A stretch of 21,365 nt of DNA. Source: SIG480 sp045595365. GTDB lineage: Bacteria > Bacillota > Clostridia > Oscillospirales > JAAYXM01. Made by a program: the position numbers and the translations under genes. Of the stretch, positions 7,281-15,577 are shown piece by piece. The notes below the pieces were generated by a model. It saw only the letters and a list, made by a program, of their open reading frames with translations, was not told where the DNA came from and searched no databases. The stretch lies in NCBI GenBank assembly GCA_045595365.1, contig JAZOAI010000001.1, positions 1 through 21,365 of the forward strand. Direction: 5' to 3'. Numbering within the stretch: position 1 is the first letter of the stretch; each line of letters opens with the position of its first letter.

Positions 7281-8066
7281 TTATATATTATCAATTTTAA
7301 AAAGCTTTCTCGCATTTTCGCCGTAGATTTTAATTTTGTCGTTTTCAGAAAGCTTTGACAAGCCTACTCTGCCAAACGAAACCGCGCCATCAAAGGTCGG
7401 AATGTCGCTTCCGTATAAGACGCGGTCGACACCGACTTTTGAAACGAGGTATTCAAGGCTTCCCTCATAGGCTGAGGATAAGGCTGTATCAACAAAAATG
7501 TTTTCACACTCACGGCAGGCAGAGATTGCCGCCTCGCGAGGTGCGAGAAGAAGGCCTGCGTGCGCCATAATGAAGGCTGCGTTTTTGTAGCGGCGGGCAA
7601 GGGTTTTCGTCTGTTCAACGTCAGCTGCACTCCACGCATGAACAAGCACGGGAAGCCCCAGCCTATCAGCAAGCGTAAGAGCCGGAGCATATCCCTCATC
7701 CGTGAGCAGACACTGCTGAATTGAGGAGTGAAGCTTAACTCCGAGTATGCCTGTTCCCTCTTCAAAATATGAAGCCAATTCCTTGTCCTCGTAATAGGGG
7801 CTTGGGCTGTAATAACCAAAAAGGCGGCCCGGATGCTTTTTAATATCCTCAAGAAGCATTTTGTTCCCCTGCGGGGGAGCAGCATAAAGCGCCTCAAAAT
7901 GCGATGCGCACAGCGCATTCACACCGAGCCGGTCAAGAGTCGCAACAATCGAATTTGCATCCTTTACCTGCACGAACATTGTTGCTGAATTGCCTATATG
8001 GCCGTGCATATCAAATATGAAAATATCCTCTATCGGGAGCCCTTGTAAAATCTTGTCCGAAATCAT
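7281..8066 (-). CDS. Metal-dependent amidohydrolase (amidohydrolase-2 / TIM-barrel), intact active site
   Basis: Predicted metal-dependent hydrolase or decarboxylase of the amidohydrolase-2 superfamily, 261 residues; substrate unknown. Every usual metal ligand is visible: D19-x-H21-x-H23 in DMHGHIG, H143 in LPVLVHAW, H169 in FIMAHAG and D221 in VLYGSDIP. K111 in GVKLHS occupies the position where some families carry a carboxylated lysine. The ATG at 8066 was chosen over an upstream frame start at 8231 because it overlaps the stop of the preceding gene as ATGA and has GAGGAGGTG just before it; the extra 55 residues are the preceding gene read in another frame. No signal peptide, so cytoplasmic. 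It is a distant paralogue of the upstream gene, to which it aligns along its whole length, and it ends at the shared terminator. Confidence 0.85.
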   Translation of the reverse strand: MISDKILQGLPIEDIFIFDMHGHIGNSATMFVQVKDANSIVATLDRLGVNALCASHFEALYAAPPQGNKMLLEDIKKHPGRLFGYYSPSPYYEDKELASYFEEGTGILGVKLHSSIQQCLLTDEGYAPALTLADRLGLPVLVHAWSAADVEQTKTLARRYKNAAFIMAHAGLLLAPREAAISACRECENIFVDTALSSAYEGSLEYLVSKVGVDRVLYGSDIPTFDGAVSFGRVGLSKLSENDKIKIYGENARKLFKIDNI

Positions 8067-8812
8067 AAGGACACCTCCTCTAAAAGCTTCTGCGCGTTCC
8101 CGGCGGCAATCATCTGTTTTTGCTCTTCCGAAATGCCGGAATACATAAGCACCGAGATCGCCTCTGAAACTGACGTTGCATTTGGAGATGACGAACCGAA
8201 AATCAATCCCTCTGCGCCCAAATGGTCGCAAACAAGCTTTATCCCGCCGTGATCACCAAAGTTTCCGGTTTCTATCTTAAAATTCTTGCAGTCACGCAAA
8301 AGAGGATAATAGCCTCTCAGCGACCCCCAGCCTGCGGTGCAAAGAACAAAGGTTGCCCCCGGATAGGCTTTGCACGTTTCGTACATTGTTTCAAGAGAAA
8401 CCTGATCCCGATTTATAAAAATTGGAATTCTGCACTCTGAAAGCGCCGAAAGAAGCTCGCCCGATGCATATTTTTTCAGAGAAAAGCCCTGAGATTTCGG
8501 AGCCATACGAACGGTTTTAACTCTGTTTTTCTTCATAGCATCAAGAAGCTCATAGGTGGAGAGCCCGTCATCAAACGTTTTTGGCACAACTATCCACTGC
8601 GGCAAAAGCCTCTTCTCGCCCGAAAGCTCTGTTATAAGGCGCTCGTTGCCAAGTTGAATGTCCCCCTCCTCGGCGGCGCTGTGATAAACTATTGAGCATT
8701 CAATCCCGAAGCGATCCATCACGCCGAGGATGTGCTCAGGTGTTCTTTCGATTGTGCCCACCGGTTTTTTCTGTTTTCCGAGCCGGCAACCGACGTCGAT
8801 AAATTTCATCAT
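8063..8812 (-). CDS. Amidohydrolase-fold pseudoenzyme, paralogue of the downstream gene
   Basis: Protein of 249 residues with the same fold and segment order as its downstream neighbour but with the metal site dismantled. The DxHxHxG motif reads DVGCRLG (D6 kept; His to Gly8 and Arg10). The LPVLVH strand reads IPIFIN (His to Asn134). FIMAHAG reads FVLCTAG (His to Thr159). LYGSD reads IFGSS (Asp to Ser208). Surrounding structural residues remain, so the fold is probably intact. I infer a non-catalytic subunit that pairs with the intact enzyme; a different chemistry cannot be excluded. Two ATG codons stand in tandem at 8812 and 8809. The stop overlaps the next start by four bases, implying coupled translation. 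It follows pgcA by 73 nt with no terminator seen. Confidence 0.75.
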   Translation of the reverse strand: MMKFIDVGCRLGKQKKPVGTIERTPEHILGVMDRFGIECSIVYHSAAEEGDIQLGNERLITELSGEKRLLPQWIVVPKTFDDGLSTYELLDAMKKNRVKTVRMAPKSQGFSLKKYASGELLSALSECRIPIFINRDQVSLETMYETCKAYPGATFVLCTAGWGSLRGYYPLLRDCKNFKIETGNFGDHGGIKLVCDHLGAEGLIFGSSSPNATSVSEAISVLMYSGISEEQKQMIAAGNAQKLLEEVSL

Positions 8813-8885
8813 AAGGCTCTCCCTTCAAAAAGTTCTTCCCGATTAAATCGTAGCACTTTCCCTCGCAAATTTCAAGGTGAAGTAT

Positions 8886-10589
8886 TCATTCTGCAAACTT
8901 TGCCGCAGCCTCACTATACTTTTCCGCACGCGAAGCCGCCTCTGCCATATCCTTGCCGCTTGCGAGAATATAAATCTTAATCTTTGGCTCCGTTCCTGAC
9001 GGGCGGATAATGAATGCTGTTTCGTCTTCCATTTCAAAATAGAGAACGTTGCTTCCCGAAAGCGGAAGCTCCTCTCCGAGGTTTGTTTTTCCCGAAAGGT
9101 AATCACGGACTCTTTTAACCTTCACTCCCGCAAGCGTTGCCGGCGGATTTTCGCGGAGGCTTTTCATTTTCTCGTTCATTTTTGCAAGACCGCTGACTCC
9201 CGGCATCGTGACATTTATCGTTTCCTCGGCGAATGCACCGTATTTCTCATATAACGCCTGCATTGCATCATAAAGCGTCATTCCCTTTGTTTTGTAATAC
9301 GCCGCCATTTCGGCAATCATCATTGATGCAGTGACCGCATCCTTATCCCTGCAGAAATCTCCGATGAGATAGCCGTAGGATTCCTCATATCCCATAAGGA
9401 AGTTCTCGCTTCCCTCTTTTTCAATTTTTTCGGCGATGAACTTAAATCCCGTAAACGTCTCAAAAAGTCTTACGTTGTTCATTTCGCAAACACGGCGCGC
9501 CATTTCTGTTGTAACAATGGTTTTTACAGCATAAGCATCGGCAGGGAGTGTGCCCGCTTCTTTTTTTGCGCCTATTATATAGTCAAGAAGCAGAACGCCC
9601 ATCTGGTTTCCCGAAATGGTCACGTATTCTCCGGCGCTGTCCCTTACAACAACGCCGACACGGTCAGCATCAGGGTCAGTTCCTATGATAAGGTCGACAT
9701 CCTCGCGCTTTGCAATCTCGATGGCAAGAGAAAAGCCTTCCTTGTTCTCTGGGTTCGGGCTTTTTACCGTCGGGAAGTCCCCGTCGGGAATCAACTGCTC
9801 AGGCACGCAAATTATCTTTTCAATCCCTATTCTTCTGAGAATTTCAGGAACAAGGCGATGCCCCGCCCCGTGAAAAGCGTTATAGACTATCTTGAAGTCA
9901 TCCGCAACGGCCTTTGGAGCTTCTCTGTTTATTGCACAGCCGAGAATATGAACGAGAAAAGCCTCGTCAACCTCCTCGCCCATTATTGTAACAAGGCCTT
10001 TAGAAACTGCCTTATCAAAATCCATCCTCTTAACGCCTGTAAAAATATCCGTTTTTTCTATTTCCTTCAAGACGGTGTCCGCTTCCTTCGGAGGAAGCTG
10101 CGCGCCGTCTGACCAGTAGACCTTATACCCGTTATATTCCTTCGGGTTATGGCTTGCGGTAATGTTTATTCCCGCGATGCACTCAAGAGCGCGCACCGCA
10201 AAGGAAAGCTCCGGGGTCGGGCGCAGAGATTCAAATATATAGACGGGGATTTTGTTTGCAGCAAGAACACACGCTGCTTCGCGGGCAAAAACGTCACTTA
10301 AATGGCGCGAGTCCATGCACACCGCAACGCCTTTTTTCATAACCTTCTTGCCGAGCGAGCAAATAAGCGCCGCAAGGCCCTGCGTCGCCTGGCGCACGGT
10401 GTATACGTTCATTCGGTTTGTTCCTATGCCAAGAACTCCGCGAAGCCCCGCCGTTCCGAACTTCAGAGAAGAGAAAAATCTGTCCTCTATTTCGGCTTCG
10501 TTATCCTTTATTGAGACAAGCTCAAGCCTATCTTTGTCCGAAATGCTTTTTTCAGAAAGCCATCTCTCATATTCCCTCTTGTAATCCAT
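8886..10589 (-). CDS. pgcA: Phosphoglucomutase / phosphomannomutase (alpha-D-phosphohexomutase)
   Basis: Cytoplasmic alpha-phosphohexomutase of 567 residues interconverting glucose 1-phosphate and glucose 6-phosphate, or the mannose equivalents, supplying sugar nucleotides for wall polymers. All four domains are present: the phosphoserine loop ITASHNP with S146, the magnesium loop DPDADR (305-310), the sugar-binding GYEESYG (400-406), and the phosphate-binding RPSGTEPK (529-536). The length and the FGTAGLRG motif (44-51) fit the PgcA/YhxB type of Bacillota rather than the shorter GlmM or ManB. ATG at 10589 with GAGGAGGAAG upstream. It begins 12 nt after rlmH, so the two are co-transcribed. 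The gene symbol follows the Bacillus usage; glucose versus mannose preference cannot be read from sequence. Confidence 0.93.
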   Translation of the reverse strand: MDYKREYERWLSEKSISDKDRLELVSIKDNEAEIEDRFFSSLKFGTAGLRGVLGIGTNRMNVYTVRQATQGLAALICSLGKKVMKKGVAVCMDSRHLSDVFAREAACVLAANKIPVYIFESLRPTPELSFAVRALECIAGINITASHNPKEYNGYKVYWSDGAQLPPKEADTVLKEIEKTDIFTGVKRMDFDKAVSKGLVTIMGEEVDEAFLVHILGCAINREAPKAVADDFKIVYNAFHGAGHRLVPEILRRIGIEKIICVPEQLIPDGDFPTVKSPNPENKEGFSLAIEIAKREDVDLIIGTDPDADRVGVVVRDSAGEYVTISGNQMGVLLLDYIIGAKKEAGTLPADAYAVKTIVTTEMARRVCEMNNVRLFETFTGFKFIAEKIEKEGSENFLMGYEESYGYLIGDFCRDKDAVTASMMIAEMAAYYKTKGMTLYDAMQALYEKYGAFAEETINVTMPGVSGLAKMNEKMKSLRENPPATLAGVKVKRVRDYLSGKTNLGEELPLSGSNVLYFEMEDETAFIIRPSGTEPKIKIYILASGKDMAEAASRAEKYSEAAAKFAE

Positions 10590-10601
10590 ATTTCTTCCTC
10601 C

Positions 10602-11075
10602 TCATTTATGATAACCGGAACCCTCTTCGATTTTAAACGCGCGATAAATCTGCTCAAGAAGCATCACTCTCGCAAGATGGTGCGGAAAAGTCATTTCTGA
10701 CATCGAAAGGCGCAAATTCGCGCGGGACTTTACTACTTCGTCAATCCCGTTAGAGCCTCCGATTATGAAACAAAGCTTTGAAACCCCTCTTACCTTTAGC
10801 GTTGAGATTTTCTCAGAAAGCTTCTCGCTTGATAAGTTTTCGCCTTCTATGCACATCGCAACAACATATGCATCACTTGCAAGCTTTGCAAGTATGCGCT
10901 TGCCCTCTTCCTCAAGCGCCCTCGGCACGTCAGACGGGCTTCTGACCGGAGTCTCCGGAAGCTCAATCACAGAAAGCCGGCAATATCCCGAAAGACGCTT
11001 TGCGTATTCGGAACACGCATCAATAAAGAATTTTTCTTTGAGCTTTCCGACACAGATTATATCAATTCCGAGCAT
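10602..11075 (-). CDS. rlmH: 23S rRNA (pseudouridine1915-N3)-methyltransferase RlmH
   Basis: SPOUT-class SAM-dependent methyltransferase that methylates pseudouridine 1915 in helix 69 of 23S rRNA in assembled ribosomes. Its 157 residues match the usual 155-160. Visible: the opening IICVGKLKEKF, the trefoil-knot SAM loop FIIGGSNGID, the SMSEMTFPHHLARVMLLEQ segment and the invariant C-terminal YHK. The start overlaps the last 19 nt of walJ, implying coupling. In Bacillus subtilis and relatives rlmH also lies near the wal operon, so the placement is conserved. Confidence 0.96.
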   Translation of the reverse strand: MLGIDIICVGKLKEKFFIDACSEYAKRLSGYCRLSVIELPETPVRSPSDVPRALEEEGKRILAKLASDAYVVAMCIEGENLSSEKLSEKISTLKVRGVSKLCFIIGGSNGIDEVVKSRANLRLSMSEMTFPHHLARVMLLEQIYRAFKIEEGSGYHK

Positions 11076-11872
11076 TTTTCTTCACCCACACTAACAACTT
11101 CTCCCCGTTTCCCGCGCGGCGCAACATAGAGCATAACATCTATCCCGGGAATAATTCCGCACTGCGTAAGCGCCGTGTGAACGGCCGTGTATGCCTCACT
11201 CGGGCTGTTGTTTTCCGCGCTTATATGCCCGAGGATGATGTTTTTTGTACCCTCGTGCGCTGCGCGCACCGCAACTGCGGCGCACTCATCATTTGACAGA
11301 TGCCCGCGCCCTCCGGATATGCGGTCTTTTAAAAATGCGGGGTATCTGCTGTAGCGAAGCCTGCGTTTGTCGTAGTTTGACTCAAGCAGAAGAATATCCG
11401 CGCCGAGAAGATTTTTGAGAAGTTCCTCATCAACATGGCCGATGTCGGTCGCAACAACCGCTTTTTTTTCGTTTAAACAAATGGCATACCCCATACTCTC
11501 ATAAGTATCGTGAGGGGTGTGAAACGGCTCTATCGCAAGCTCGCCAAAATTTATTCTATCTCCGGCGGAAACGGTTTCTATTTTCCCTGCGAGGCTTTCT
11601 ATCCTCTCTCCTATTCCCCTTGCTGTCCCGGGGGATGCATACACCGGCGCATCGGTGCGTTCAAGCAATTTCAAAAGACCTGTTATGTGGTCACTGTGCT
11701 CGTGCGTGATGAAAATTGCGTCGATTTCCGAAATCCCGACGCTGAGCGATGATAGCTCACGGATAATCCGCGTTGCCGAAATGCCTGCATCTATCAATAT
11801 ATTCACTTTTCCGTCAGATATGTATGTGCAGTTTCCGTTTGAGCCGCTTGCAATCGGGCAGACTTTTATCAT
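11057..11872 (-). CDS. walJ: Metallo-beta-lactamase-fold hydrolase WalJ (YycJ)
   Basis: Metallo-beta-lactamase-fold protein of 271 residues, the accessory gene usually found with WalRK; in related species it is described as a nuclease-like protein that affects coordination of division and replication. The start VCPIASGSNGNC and the zinc motif THEHSDH (H57, H59, D61, H62) are typical of YycJ, as are HTPHDTYESMGY and LGHISAENNSPSEAY in the C-terminal half. ATG at 11872 is preceded by AAGGAAG. It is the first gene of the walJ-rlmH-pgcA-amidohydrolase run, separated from murA by 80 nt that hold a hairpin. I could not identify a clear promoter in that gap, so read-through from murA is possible. 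Confidence 0.93.
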   Translation of the reverse strand: MIKVCPIASGSNGNCTYISDGKVNILIDAGISATRIIRELSSLSVGISEIDAIFITHEHSDHITGLLKLLERTDAPVYASPGTARGIGERIESLAGKIETVSAGDRINFGELAIEPFHTPHDTYESMGYAICLNEKKAVVATDIGHVDEELLKNLLGADILLLESNYDKRRLRYSRYPAFLKDRISGGRGHLSNDECAAVAVRAAHEGTKNIILGHISAENNSPSEAYTAVHTALTQCGIIPGIDVMLYVAPRGKRGEVVSVGEEKCSELI

Positions 11873-11919
11873 TTTATTATTCTTCCTTTTTAATTCTGCT
11901 AAATTCCATAAACTAACAA

Positions 11920-11946
11920 AGGAACGGACATATATTGACCGTTCCT
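11920..11946 (-). terminator. Hairpin after murA, probable weak terminator
   Basis: AGGAACGG (11920-11927) pairs with CCGTTCCT (11939-11946) around an 11-base AT-rich loop. On the minus strand it begins 6 bases past the murA stop. The trailing sequence is CTTTGTT, a poor T-run, so partial termination or an operator for walJ are both possible. Confidence 0.5.
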
Positions 11947-11952
11947 CAGATT

Positions 11953-13272
11953 TTACTGCGCTTTTTGTATTGGTGTGCCGTCAGGCATTTCAACGCGTTT
12001 TATGTGTGCCCCCAAAGCGGTCAGTTTTTCGACTATATGCTCATATCCGCGCTCAATGTGAGATATATCCTCAACCTCTGTTGTTCCTGTTGCCGCAAGG
12101 CCTGCTATAACAAGAGCCGCCCCTGCGCGCAAATCGCACGCACGAACAGGCGCGCCCATAAGTGAGGAAACGCCTTCCACAACGGCTGTTTTTCCGTCAA
12201 CCTGAATCTTCGCGCCCATACGGCGAAGCTCTTCAACGTATCTGTATCGGCTGTCCCATACGCCTTCTGTAACAAGGCTCATCCCATCTGCTATAGAGAG
12301 GATAACCGTTGCCTGAGGCTGCATATCAGTGGGGAAACCCGGATATGGGAGAGTTTTAATATTTGTTTTGCAAAGCGGAGATGTCCGGCGCACAAGAACT
12401 GAATCGTCATATTCAATAATCTCCGCGCCCATTTCAGCAAGCTTTGCCGTTATGCAGTCAAGATGCTTCGGGATTATGTTTTTAACAAGAATTTCGCCGC
12501 CGCAAGCCGTGACTGCCGCCATATATGTCCCCGCTTCAATCTGATCGGGGATGATTGCATATGTCCCGCCCGAAATGCTCTTGACCCCGCGGACCTTAAT
12601 GACGTCTGTACCCGCGCCACTTACGTTTGCGCCCATAGAATTCAAGAAGTTTGCAAGGTCAACTATGTGTGGCTCCTTTGCAGCGTTTTCGATAATTGTC
12701 GTTCCATCGGCGAGCACCGCCGCAAGGATTGTGTTGATAGTCGCGCCGACCGAAACTATGTCGAGGTATACAGACGCCGCCTTCAGCCTTCCAACCGAAT
12801 CTGCAAAAACGTACCCGTTCTGAACGTCAACATTCGCCCCAAGAAGCTTGAACGCCTTTGTATGCTGGTCAATCGGGCGGTCTCCAAGATTGCAGCCGCC
12901 GGGAAGAGCCACCTGCGCCGAGCCAAAACGGCCGAGAAGGGCACCGATGAGATAATATGATGCACGAATGAGGCGCGCCATGTCATAGTCTGCGCGCGTT
13001 GTGCGGATTTTTGATGCGTTTATTTCTACGCAATTTCTGTTTATAAGCCGAACATCTGCCCCTATATCCCGCAGAAGGTCAAGCATAAGAGTGACGTCCC
13101 GAATCTCCGGGACATTTTCAATCCTGCAAGTTCCGTCGACAAGAAGTGCCGCCGGGAGTATTGCAACTGCTGCATTTTTAGCGCCGCTGATTGTAATTTC
13201 GCCGTTGAGCTTATATCCGCCGTCTATAACATACTTCGTCAACGTTCTGGCACCCTCTTCTCTATTACTCAT
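11953..13272 (-). CDS. murA: UDP-N-acetylglucosamine 1-carboxyvinyltransferase (MurA)
   Basis: First committed enzyme of peptidoglycan synthesis: transfers enolpyruvate from PEP to UDP-GlcNAc; the target of fosfomycin. From the ATG at 13272 it has 439 residues. Visible: the ISGAKNAA substrate motif (28-35, Lys32 and Asn33) and PGGCNLGDRPIDQH with the fosfomycin-reactive cysteine at C127. Because the Cys is kept, not Asp, intrinsic fosfomycin resistance by that route is not expected. The ATG at 13272 is preceded by GAGGAAG; an earlier ATG at 13320 has no good site. The gene sits between walI and walJ, where it splits the usual wal gene order. Bacillota often have two MurA copies; which one this is cannot be told from this window. 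Confidence 0.96.
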   Translation of the reverse strand: MSNREEGARTLTKYVIDGGYKLNGEITISGAKNAAVAILPAALLVDGTCRIENVPEIRDVTLMLDLLRDIGADVRLINRNCVEINASKIRTTRADYDMARLIRASYYLIGALLGRFGSAQVALPGGCNLGDRPIDQHTKAFKLLGANVDVQNGYVFADSVGRLKAASVYLDIVSVGATINTILAAVLADGTTIIENAAKEPHIVDLANFLNSMGANVSGAGTDVIKVRGVKSISGGTYAIIPDQIEAGTYMAAVTACGGEILVKNIIPKHLDCITAKLAEMGAEIIEYDDSVLVRRTSPLCKTNIKTLPYPGFPTDMQPQATVILSIADGMSLVTEGVWDSRYRYVEELRRMGAKIQVDGKTAVVEGVSSLMGAPVRACDLRAGAALVIAGLAATGTTEVEDISHIERGYEHIVEKLTALGAHIKRVEMPDGTPIQKAQ

Positions 13273-13275
13273 TTT

Positions 13276-13282
13276 CTTCCTC
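13276..13282 (-). promoter_or_regulatory. Ribosome binding site supporting the murA start at 13272
   Basis: GAGGAAG on the minus strand immediately before the ATG at 13272, with the GAGG core 6 nt from the start. It favours this start over the one 48 nt upstream. Confidence 0.6.
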
Positions 13283-13348
13283 GCACGAAATTTTCCGTAC
13301 CGAAAGCTTATTATTTCCAAAAAATTAAATTGACATTCACCAAATTAA

Positions 13349-13377
13349 ATTATAACAGATTCTTCGCAAAATTGCAA
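13349..13377 (-). promoter_or_regulatory. Promoter of murA
   Basis: On the minus strand TTGCAA (13377-13372), a 17-nt spacer and TATAAT (13354-13349), preceded by TG to give a partly extended -10. It lies about 75 nt before the preferred start, leaving an untranslated leader of some 65-70 nt. No hairpin terminator for walI was seen in the same gap, so murA may also receive read-through. Confidence 0.7.
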
Positions 13378-13411
13378 AACATATTTTTAATATATTTACA
13401 AAGATACTAAT

Positions 13412-14233
13412 CTATATCCCGACAGGGCTTCCGTCAGACATATTTACGTAGAAAACGCCGTTGTCCGTAAGCAGTTTAAGCGTTGGAACAAGATATACAA
13501 CCCCTGCGGCGGGGTGCTTGGGAGTGTAGCCATATTCTATCTCAGAAATGTAAACACTCTCTTTCCCCATATCTTTTAAGCTGTCTGCAAAGTCAAGGAG
13601 GATGGCCGAGACCTTCAAGGTTTCACCCTCGGCGCGGATAAGCCTTCCTTTTCCTATGAATTTTCCGTTGCCGAGAACATTCCCTGCACTTGAAATTTTA
13701 AGCTCCACATTTGCGCCGAAAACATCCACGCCGCCGAAAATCTGAGGAATGCTTATTGCATATCCGCCCTCTGATGCTGTGCAACTGAATTCTTTTTCAG
13801 GCGCCGCCATCCCAAGCTTTGACGCTATCTTTCCCGCAAGAGATATCGCCTCGTCCTCTGTTCTTATCTCGCGGCCGGACTCATAAACGAGAGAAAATGA
13901 ATCGTTTAAAAACATTATGTTTCCGTCCTTGCCTGAATAAACCACGTTGTCCTGCCCGGTTGTTTCCGTGACGTCGCCAAGAAGAGCCTCTGCGATATTT
14001 TTTCTGTCCTCGCGGACTCTGATTGTTGCGTGTCTTATCTTCAGCGAATCCTCGGGGATTTTCTCCTCGTCAATTACTATCTCCTGCGCTGCAAGAACGT
14101 TGCACACCTCCGTGCGAAGCCTCATTTTTTCTTCGCGGTCCTCATTCTCTTTCATCATATATGTCCCGAAGAGGAATATGTTAACAGCAAAAAGAAAGAC
14201 TATTAAAACCGTTTTTGCACGAGCCCAATCCAA
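13412..14233 (-). CDS. walI: WalI (YycI)-like membrane regulator of WalK
   Basis: Single-pass membrane protein of 273 residues, close to the usual YycI length. The MDWARAKT opening, followed by a transmembrane helix (about 8-26, VLIVFLFAVNIFLFG) and an extracytoplasmic domain, is the YycI pattern. In Bacillus, WalH and WalI contact WalK through their membrane helices and adjust its activity. The start is TTG at 14233, directly after the walH stop, with GGAGGC 7 nt upstream. The assignment rests on the N-terminal motif, topology, length and gene order; the rest of the sequence diverges from what I can recall of the family. Confidence 0.82.
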   Translation of the reverse strand: MDWARAKTVLIVFLFAVNIFLFGTYMMKENEDREEKMRLRTEVCNVLAAQEIVIDEEKIPEDSLKIRHATIRVREDRKNIAEALLGDVTETTGQDNVVYSGKDGNIMFLNDSFSLVYESGREIRTEDEAISLAGKIASKLGMAAPEKEFSCTASEGGYAISIPQIFGGVDVFGANVELKISSAGNVLGNGKFIGKGRLIRAEGETLKVSAILLDFADSLKDMGKESVYISEIEYGYTPKHPAAGVVYLVPTLKLLTDNGVFYVNMSDGSPVGI

Positions 14234-15577
14234 TTACTTCGCCTCCGTCTCTCTCTGTTTTTTTATTCCTCCTATATACCAGGCAGGAGATATTTCCGTT
14301 TCCCCCGTATCCTGATATCTGAGATTCAAATCTCCTTCTTTTCCGCTTCCGTAAACAGCGGCAGCAGCGAGGTGTTCAGGCACAATTGGAGCAACACGCG
14401 CAGTTTTGCTGTATCCTCCGAGATTTATTCTCGCCGAACGAACGCTTTTCCCTTTTATAACTATGCTTGAAAAATAGAGAGTCCCCTTCATATCAACAGG
14501 GATGCCCCCAACGTGTCTTCCAAAAGCAATTTCCGTTCCGCTCCCCGTTTCAGAAATCGATATGATATAAATTTCTCCGTCTCCCGGAAGCTTTGTCGCA
14601 AGAGATGCCGTAAGTTTTCTCGCCTGTTCGGTTTTTTCTGCAAGAGTGGGGAATTCATCTTCGCTCTCAACGATAATTCCGAGAGTCTCGTCTGCCTCCT
14701 CGCGAGTATCAGTATAAACGGCTGTTCCGTCGGGCGAAATCTTCAATGTTATTCTGTCGGCAATATATGCCTCAGTTCCGTCCTGCTCGGCATACCTTGA
14801 TGTAGTCGCATCACGAAGGCCGAAAGCCTCAAGGCAGGCTGCGGCAATATCCGTTGAAAAGTTAATTGCGGAATTATATGCAGAGAGAACCGGAGCGGTT
14901 ATCTCCTTTTCGGAAAGCAGTGTTTCGGGTATGATTGCGCCAAACTCTTCTCCATCCTTTAAGGCTGCGAAATTTATGGCATCACCCTTCACATATGACA
15001 TAACTTCCTTGAGTTTTTCGGAAGAAACATCCGTATCCGCAGAGTATATGTTTCCGTTCACATTATTTTTTACATATATTTTCACATTTCTTTTTTCTGT
15101 TGAAAAAATGTAATATCTTCCGCAGAGAGTTTTGTCATCCGACTCTCCCGAAAGCCACAGAAAAAGCGCAGAAACGGGAATATCTGAGCGGAAATCAAGA
15201 AAAACTCCCGATGATATAAGCGCACTTTCCCACGACGCCTCGTCAGAGGAAGCCATCTCTTTTGATTTTTTTACACACTGAGAAAGCTCTTCACGGAGAA
15301 TAGTGTAAATCTCGTCACACATTTCGCTTTTATAAACGGCGCCGCGTCTGCCTGCGTTATCAGTTACGGAGATTGCAAGAGGCCTTATTCCGAATCTCTC
15401 AAGATCCGAGCCCGCACCTTCGCCCACATCGGTGTATACGGATATATCAAAAATTGAGTCAAACTTAAACTCCCCGAAAGGGCTGTCATAAAACCAAACT
15501 GCATACGTCAGATAAAGCATGCCGACTATAAGCACGCTTATCAGAACAGTTTTGATTTTTTCCTTTGTTGAGTTCAT
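14234..15577 (-). CDS. walH: WalH (YycH)-like membrane regulator of WalK
   Basis: Protein of 447 residues with a short cytoplasmic start, one transmembrane helix (about 9-29, KTVLISVLIVGMLYLTYAVWF) and a large extracytoplasmic region. Size and topology match YycH (about 450 residues), as does its place directly after walK. Sequence similarity recognisable by eye is weak, so the name depends largely on context. Its ATG at 15577 overlaps the walK stop as ATGA, and its stop abuts the walI start, so the three proteins are probably made in linked amounts. Confidence 0.75.
   Translation of the reverse strand: MNSTKEKIKTVLISVLIVGMLYLTYAVWFYDSPFGEFKFDSIFDISVYTDVGEGAGSDLERFGIRPLAISVTDNAGRRGAVYKSEMCDEIYTILREELSQCVKKSKEMASSDEASWESALISSGVFLDFRSDIPVSALFLWLSGESDDKTLCGRYYIFSTEKRNVKIYVKNNVNGNIYSADTDVSSEKLKEVMSYVKGDAINFAALKDGEEFGAIIPETLLSEKEITAPVLSAYNSAINFSTDIAAACLEAFGLRDATTSRYAEQDGTEAYIADRITLKISPDGTAVYTDTREEADETLGIIVESEDEFPTLAEKTEQARKLTASLATKLPGDGEIYIISISETGSGTEIAFGRHVGGIPVDMKGTLYFSSIVIKGKSVRSARINLGGYSKTARVAPIVPEHLAAAAVYGSGKEGDLNLRYQDTGETEISPAWYIGGIKKQRETEAK

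Noticed and set aside
8067..8231. Longer N-terminus for the intact amidohydrolase
   Set aside because: It is the preceding gene read in another frame; the ATGA overlap with GAGGAGGTG upstream gives a much better start.
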